From: Stenogyne calaminthoides | Lineage: Eukaryota > Streptophyta > Magnoliopsida > Lamiales > Lamiaceae | DNA: 64,000 nucleotides | Direction of reading: 5' to 3' | Assembly (NCBI GenBank): GCA_037126765.1 | Contig: JBBCBC010000025.1 | Location: 12,803,639 to 12,867,638 of the forward strand | Part shown: positions 57,382 to 64,000 of the stretch, in pieces | Layout: each line of letters opens with the position of its first letter | Position numbering within the stretch: the first letter of the stretch is position 1 | The notes under the pieces: model-generated | Databases searched by the model: none | Told to the model about the DNA's origin: nothing | What the model saw: only the letters and a program-made list of their open reading frames with translations | Program-made: the position numbers and the translations under genes

Positions 57382-59221
57382 CCAATCCGGTCCCCTCTTT
57401 CTCTTGTATACCCACTTGCAACCAATGGGCTTGACCCCATTAAGTGGTTCGACTAGCTCCCACACTCTGTTATGATCCATAGGCCTCATTTATGCTTTCA
57501 TTGCCTTTTGCCAAAAAACCGCATCCTTGTCTTGGATTGCCTCATCATATGTCCATGGGTCTGATTCGTCTTGTCCGGGAATCAAGTCCGAGGACTCTCC
57601 TATCCCCATGAATCTCTCGGGCTGTCTCACAACCCTCCCACTACGATGAGGTTCCGGTTGTGAAAGTGTGTCATTTGGTATATCATCTTCACAAATAAGT
57701 TGGCAATGAGGTTAGCCCCCTTAGCTCACTTAAGGTAATCTCACTTCTGGGTCTTTTTTTTCATATAGTCTTCCTCCAAAAATCTAAAGTGGGTGCTTAT
57801 TACCATTCGGGACCATAGAACACACACCCTTTTGTTCCCTCGGGGTATCCTATAAACAACCTTAATTCTGATCGAGGATCCAATTTCCCCGCTTCCTTGT
57901 CCAACACGTAGGCCGGACACCCCCAAATTCTCATGTGTCTCAAACTGGGCTTGAACCCGGTCCACAATTCTTTGGGAGTTTTGGAAACCGATTTGGATGG
58001 CACCAAGTTCAGAATGTAAGCCGTTGTTTCCAAGGCATGACCCCAGAACGACTTGGGAAGATCCGCATAACACATCATTGATCTAGCCATTTCTAAAAGA
58101 GTTCTGTTTCTTCGCTCTGCAACCCCATTTTGTTGAGGGGTTCCGGGTGCAGTCAGCTGGGATACAATCCCTTCATCTGACAAGTAGTTCAAAAATTCAT
58201 CATTGAGGTACTCGCCTCCACGATCTAATCGTAGAGACTTGATACGTTTTTCCCTATGATTCTCTGCTTGAGCCTTAAATTCTTTGAATTTCTCAAAGGT
58301 CTCAGATTTATGCTTCATAAGGAAAATATAACCGTACCTCGAGTAGTCATCAATAAAAGTGACGAAATACTCGTAACCTCCTCTTGCTTTGGTTGACATT
58401 GGACCACATACGTCTGTGTGAACGATTTCTAACACTTCTTTGGCTCTATTCCCCTTGGCTTCGAATGCCCTCTTGGTCATTTTACCCTCCAAACATGATT
58501 CGCAGGTTGGAATTGGTTCAACTTGGAGAGACTCTAGTGAACCGTCTTTCACCAACCTTTGGATCCTCTTTGGATTAATATGTCCCAATCTTAGATGCCA
58601 TATAAGTGTTTCGTTCACGTCTGATGAACGTTTTCTTTTATCGGAAATAGTTGATGTGTTATAGGATGCATTTCGTGAGTGGTGTGCACAGTTAATTGTA
58701 TAGAGATTACTTGACAACGTTCCATGACAGATAAATTTATCATAAAGAGAAATGGTAACAACTTTATCAAAAGTAACCGAATATCCATCAAGGTAAAGTT
58801 TAGAAACCGAAATTAAATTCTTTCTAAAATTTTGAATGTAAAGTACATCTCTTAAAATTAAAACTCTGTCTTCAAAAGACAGGTGCACTTCTCCCACTGC
58901 TTCAGCTGCCACTCTCGTAGCATCGCCCAATGTGATGAGGATCTCACTCCCACTAAGTTGTCGGGTCCGCTTGAACCCCTGTAAAGTGAAACATACATGA
59001 TCAGTGGATCCCGTATCCACCACCCATAAATGGGAGGCACACGCCGCTAAGCAAGTTTCAACAACTAGTGCGTGAGAATTACCTTTCCTTCCATTCCTTT
59101 TGGGATTGGAACAGGCTGACCTCCAATGTCCCTTTTCACCGCACTTGAAGCATTTTCCTTTTGGTACTTTCTTGAAACCCATCCAACTAGCTGTCTTTCT
59201 CTTACTTTTGGATCTGACCAC
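57382..59221 (-). pseudogene. outer copia pol: zinc knuckle, protease, integrase and RT start
   Basis: The best-kept coding region of the nest: 473 open codons at 57800-59221. It contains zinc knuckle CFKCGEKGHWRSAC (about 59110-59155), protease active site LWVVDTGSTDHVC and pre-integrase LIWHLRLGHINPKRI with CESCLEGKMTK. The integrase core has first Asp in VHTDVCGPM, second in FVTFIDDYSRYGYIF and third Glu in TPQQNGVAERRNRTLLEMAR. A stop at 57800 and a shift before ISTHFRFLEEDYMK end the frame; the RT start (VWELVEPLNGVKPIGCKWVY) follows in another frame before the inner insertion. Confidence 0.9.
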
Positions 59222-59897
59222 TTTCTTTTTCTTGAGTCTTGCCTTCCATTGGCCTAGATCTTGAGAAAAGACTTTTGGTCACCAATGCTTCGTCTTTCTT
59301 TCCTAAATGCTTCTCTATTATCTCCAAGGCTTCTTGTAGAGTGTCCATAGTAAACATGTGATCGCTCATCACAAAACTACAGTAAAACTCATCAAAACAC
59401 CTTGGAAGAGTTAGGAAAAGAAATTCGATTTGAGCCTCATCACAATACTTAGTACCGAGATAAGCAAGTTTATCAAAATGACATTTTATTTTGAGAACAT
59501 GCTCCCTTACGGGTGTTCCCTCAGCCATTTTTAGCCTAGCCACGTCGCCGGTTTTAAACTAATTGATCATGTGGTCTTTTGTTAAAAATATTTCCTCAAG
59601 ACTTTGTATAATTTCTGCAGCAGACTCAACACCTTCATGAATGTGTCTCAAATCATCAGACAGTGAAGTCAAGATTACATGTTTCATGGGTTCATTGGCC
59701 TGCTCCCGAATATTATACAAGTGCCTTTCCGCATCAGATCCATCAGTAGGCATACGTGGCTTGGGTACATCAAGAACCCAATGATGTTCTTGTGCTGGTA
59801 GGACAAAACTCATATTCCGTTTCCAAACAATATAGTTATCTCCAGTTAATTGGTGTTCTTTGAGTGTATATAGCAGTGGATTAAAAGGTTGCGACAT
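59202..59897 (-). pseudogene. outer copia gag, one break
   Basis: MSQPFNPLLYTLKEHQLTGD begins a UBN2/retrotran_gag-like domain with NYIVWKRNMSFVLPAQEHHW, where the conserved Trp-Lys lies. It runs to DHMIN then a stop at 59559-59561, and resumes as MARLKMAEGTPVREHVLKIK to KKDEALVTKS. Only a few codons are lost at the break, so full-length Gag-Pol needs just this repair and one at 59210. Confidence 0.88.
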
Positions 59898-61091
59898 GAT
59901 GAACTGAAATAAATAATAATATGCATAAGCACAAATATATCACAAAAATTCGATCACATGTTTCATATTAAAATCTAAAAAAAATATGAACATGCATCAG
60001 CCAACATCTCAAAACAATTTAAATAAGTCATGTGGGGTGGGTCATTATTTAAACACATTCAAGCAGGTTACAAATAAGAACAGTTACAAACCTTTAATAT
60101 CCAGATTAATAGTTGGCTCCCACTTGACCAATATAAAATTGACAGGGACTTCGGGGAAGTATATGCATATCAATTTTATACCTAAGTAATAATCATGATT
60201 AAATACATAATTATTATTTCGCTTTGATCGAGCCTCGTGGGGAGGGTCTTCGTCGCCACTAATAATAATCCACAATCATCCGTTTGGAATTTATTCATGT
60301 GAAAGCTATCTTTTGACCGTCCCGTGGGGGGAATTTCTCCAAAAGAATTCACAAATAAATAAATCATGGAGGTCAAAATTAATTCAATTTTATCAAAATT
60401 AATTCAATTTTATTATCCGGAATAAAATTGTCAATTAATTGTTTAAGCATACTTAGTAATTTTTGAAAGTGAGATTTTTCAAAACATTTTCTCATGCATC
60501 GCAAATTTAAACACAATTTAAATAAGCATAAAATAATGCATAAACATCAAGACAAAAAATTAAACATATTGGGCACATTTATCCAATTGTCATGGTTAAT
60601 TTTTGTCATGTCTTGATCTTGAAAAATCGTCTTCATAGCCTTCATCGTTCGTCTCGAAAAGCTCCCACTTGACCATCTTAAAAAAAAAATGCCTTGTCAA
60701 GCCACGTCATCGACCGGCTCGCGGGTCGGAGTGCCCGCCTAGCACTCCCCCAGCCGTCTTTTAATTCTTCGTCTCCACCTCCGTTTCTGATCCGGTTACA
60801 ATTTATATAAAAAAATAAATAAACCTAGATCTAGACTAGTCTATTACATTGATCAAATTAAATAAATTCTAATCTACTTGTGGATTTTCTCACGAGGCAA
60901 AACGAATTCGAACGAATCTAATTAAAAAACCACAATTTATATGCATGCATAAATAAACACATTAAATTCCATGACAATTGGATACCTGCAAAAAAGATCT
61001 AGCAATTCTACTATCCAATTTCAAATTTAATGAAAACGAATTAAATTACAATTTAAAATTCAGAGGCCGAAACCGAGGCTCTGATACCAGT
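59898..61091 (-). other. outer copia leader and primer-binding site
   Basis: Non-coding leader of about 1.15 kb. The primer site TGGTATCAGAGC (gene strand) at 61078-61089 matches initiator tRNA-Met and sits two bases from the LTR end. AT-rich apart from a short GC stretch at 60700-60765. Confidence 0.9.
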
Positions 61092-62944
61092 TGTTGGGGA
61101 ATTAATTGCCCGGATCTATTCGGGATGAATATTTAAATACAAATTTAATTCTAACAATTATTACTAGCATGAATTAATCTTATATTAATTCAAATAATAA
61201 TTCAACAACAAATCATGCATATAAACAGTTCACGTAAATCCTACGCATGCGGAATTACTACGAGTTTACGTGAACTTACCTCTTGGAATGACAATGGTCT
61301 CGTCGATGAAAACACACCAAAAGACCTTCCCAAGTATTCCCTAGTCCTTGCTCGACAATCCGGTGGAAGGAAGCTCGCGAACAATTAACAAAAGGGAAAA
61401 TAAAATTTGTTGCACCACCTTTGTGGATTTACTATTTTTTCAGCACATGGAATTGCATTTGGGAATGAAACATTCATCCCCTATTTATAGAGGTGTAGTG
61501 GCCAAATTTTTTTGCATATGGAATAGAGGGAAAAAAATCTTTTCTTGATCTCCAAGAAATCTTGAATATATCTCATATATTCTTTTTCTCCATAATTAAA
61601 ATATTCCATATAAATCCCACTCTCTCTTGTTATGGTGTATTTTCGAAAAAGAAGATAAAGAAAACCAAGATTTGGATCTTCTTGAATTTATGAGATATAC
61701 TTGTATTTCTAGAAATACATATCTTCCATAATATCTTTTCAAGAAAATCAAGAAAATCTTTCTTTCCCTTCTTTTTCAAAATTTCAAAATTTCCAATATA
61801 AATAACCAAGTGGGAGATTTCTTGAATTTAATGAGATAATCTTGTATTCCAAGAATACATATCTTCATTCCATAACAAAATTGAAAGAAAATCTTTCTCC
61901 TCTTTTATTCATATTTTTCGAAAAAAATGAGGAAAAATAAGCAACAAATTTATTTTATTTTTAAACACCTTTTTTCAGTTATTGGACTTTATGTTGGGCT
62001 ACTTGGGGGGACCTTTAGAAGAATTAAGATTGGACCTTCCAATGGATCTTGAATTATCAATATTGAGCCACAATATTATTCAAGCCCATAAATATTAATT
62101 AATCCCACTACATAATTAATATCAAGACTATCCATCTTAACCCATATTACGCTTAATATGGCTCCCGGTCATTATTTCCCGTGTTTAAGATTATCTAGCC
62201 CATTAATTAATTCAAGCCACTGAAATAACTTTCCATTAATTAATATCTTTTATCCTTGGTAAAGGAACGGTTCAACATTATTATCCATACCGGAAACTAG
62301 TTCCACTTGCAAGATTTGGTATGATAAAACTTATGAACCTCCCAAGGGGGCAAATCGAACAAAGCGCATTTTGCACACAATTCTTCAGATAAATCTTAGC
62401 AATCGTGATGTGACCAATAATATTACCCAAGATATAGAGTATTGAATCTCATTGATTCTCTTCCCGTAATAAGTCAAAAGCAATAGTTACTAACCACACG
62501 CAATCATATTTAAGGGATTTAAGATTAAGAAATAACGAACCACCGAGGTCTAATTCTTCCTAGTTCGGGCTCAAGAATTTATCCTCCTCAGAGGTCCTCT
62601 TCAAATTGCATCAATCATGCGTTAGTGTAATCTCTTGGTCAAGACAAACCAATCTGAGCCTTACACTTCAACCTTTCACGATGGATTGTTCATTTCCATC
62701 TAGGTCGTGAATGGTGTACTTTTAGTTACAAGGGACTGTTAATTTAATCTTCGTGATCCGGTATCACTAAATTAACTACAATGTAACACGTCTATTTATT
62801 TATTGAACAGCTTATGCAAAGAAATATATGTAACATTCGATGATATTTAAAGCATCAGTGATAAACAATTTATTTCAGTAAATAAGTCTGAAATTCAGTC
62901 TGATTATACAAAGTAAAAGCATACTTTCCAGTATAATCCCAACA
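61092..62944 (-). repeat. outer copia 5' LTR (1853 bp)
   Basis: TG..CA ends, TACCT duplication at 62945-62949, partner of 44715-46547. Promoter expected inside; the plus-strand CTATTTATAGAGG (61481-61493) reads CCTCTATAAATAG on the element strand, a good TATA box candidate, also present in the other LTRs. Confidence 0.93.
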
Positions 62945-62999
62945 TACCTATGCCGAGAGGTTATGGGTTCGAGTCACCATTTGCCCGATAAAAAAAATA
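62945..62999 (+). mobile_element. tRNA-derived SINE, right part (B box)
   Basis: GGTTATGGGTTCGAGTCACC contains a good pol III B box (GGTTCGAGTC), followed by an A run near 62991. With 44678-44714 it rebuilds a tRNA-like head interrupted by the copia insertion. Confidence 0.7.
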
Positions 63000-63145
63000 T
63001 ACTTACAAACTACTATAAATAGCATTTAATGTTATAGTATTAGTTTGCAAGTGTAATGGTATCAGTTGATAAGAGTAGTGTTATTAGTTTGCAAGTGTAA
63101 TTGTATAAATTTCATACTATGAACAAGTTTCACCAGAAATCAACA
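63000..63145. mobile_element. right arm of the split MITE
   Basis: Reverse complement of 44580-44677 in order: ACTTGTTCATAGTATGAAAT, then TATACAATTACACTTGCAAA and CTGATACCATTACACTTGCA. Related fragments at 5690-5885 and 12920-13030. Confidence 0.65.
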
Positions 63146-64000
63146 AAGACAAAAATTTATGTGAGTCCAGGTTCATGTGAACTCTTTCTTTTTCTTCAAA
63201 TATCGATGTTATACATGCATATTCAATGTTATTCATATATACTATAATGTTGTACATACAAAATATCATTAATTTAAAATTAAGTATTTTTAAATAGTAA
63301 TAATACATATACATGACAATGATAATGTATATGTATAACAGTAACACATGAAAAGTAAAATTCATTAGAGGCCTACTCATTTAACAACTTGAATAACAAT
63401 TCCAGGCACATGTGATGGTACATTCTTTTTCCACAAATAATTGTCATAGGAAATATTAATTTATGTAATAAAAAATACTAGTAATTGAATCTGTGTGATG
63501 CATGATTGTAATTGCACAATTAATTTATAAATTTTTATAAATATTCATATTAAAATGTTTTTTTTATTCTGAAGAGATAAAAAAAATTTATTGATGGTAT
63601 TTTTTATAGGGAAAGTATTAAACTCTAAAAAAAATAACATTTGTTGTTGTTGGAAAATTCAAATAAAAGTTTAAGTTCATAGGGAAGAGAGAAAAGAGAA
63701 AAGAGAAATAATTCATATTCAACTAATCTTTCTCAATCTTGACTTTGATCATCTTTATCTTTTTTTTTTTAATTTGAACTTTCTATATCATTGTCAAAAT
63801 TAGAGACAATTTTTTCTTTCGCTCAAAATTTAGTAACACTAAAAGTGTCATTAGAATTTTCTTTATGTTCATCAAATCATTAGATGTAAAATAAGAATCT
63901 GTAAAACAAAAATCTTCAAAGCAACAAAAAATTTAGGCATCTTGTATGGAATATTGATATACAAATGATATAAATCTTCTAATTTCAAATTTTTGGTGGA
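63146..64000. other. AT-rich end of window
   Basis: One dispersed-repeat copy at about 63170-63370 (GTGAACTCT.. to ..AGTAACACATGAAAAGT). Beyond that I see no gene or repeat I can support. Confidence 0.45.

Larger units (their letters stand above)
44715..62944 (-). mobile_element. outer Ty1/copia LTR retrotransposon (nested host)
   Basis: A complete element in minus orientation: 5' LTR 61092-62944, primer site 61078-61089, gag 59202-59897, pol 57382-59221 and 46548-48055, 3' LTR 44715-46547. The flanks repeat TACCT exactly (44710-44714, 62945-62949). LTRs start TGTTGGGATTAT and end CCCCAACA on the element strand. Pol order is protease, integrase, RT, RNase H, defining Copia. It is split inside RT by the element at 48056-57381; before that it was about 8.9 kb. 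Several frame breaks make it inactive as written. Confidence 0.93.

Overview
This window is nuclear DNA from a flowering plant, most likely a eudicot. The evidence is interrupted genes with GT-AG introns, AT-rich spacers, plant-type gene families (an NRT1/PTR transporter, a DUF810/PATROL1-like protein and RRM-glycine-rich hnRNPs), and heavy loads of Ty1/copia, Ty3/gypsy, hAT and MITE sequence. There is no bacterial operon structure, no rRNA and no CRISPR array. One gap of exactly 500 N lies at 3496-3995.

Layout. 1-159 may be the 3' end of an unidentified membrane protein gene. 583-1560 is a decayed Ty3/gypsy pol fragment. 4731-12376 (+) is a broken NPF5-type transporter gene: four exons keep their splice sites but contain many frameshifts, and the first exon is missing. 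14176-21902 (-) is a six-exon DUF810 (PATROL1/Unc13-like) gene, also with several frameshifts; its introns hold at least four long-inverted-repeat MITEs. 25037-28774 (-) and 36991-42878 (-) are two tandem copies of one two-RRM, glycine-rich hnRNP gene. The first copy has a one-base frameshift in a homopolymer. The second is an intact 373-codon frame with one extra intron that looks inserted. Between them lies a hAT element with a decayed BED-finger transposase (29062-33564), and a non-autonomous hAT-like element sits in the promoter of the second copy (43054-43790).

44715-62944 is an 18.2-kb nest: an outer Ty1/copia element (- strand, perfect 5-bp target duplication) that landed inside a tRNA-like SINE, itself between the arms of a MITE-like repeat. 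The outer element is interrupted inside its reverse transcriptase by a second copia element of the same family (48056-57381). All four LTRs, both primer-binding sites, gag, zinc knuckle, protease, integrase and the split RT/RNase H can be located.

The genes here do not form a pathway. The functional links are a tandem RNA-binding-protein duplication, transposons in both of its promoters, and possible intron creation by insertion. A caution applies throughout: indel-type frameshifts are common in conserved exons, and the four LTRs differ at recurring CAG sites in a pattern that does not fit their history. Some broken genes may therefore reflect consensus error rather than true decay.
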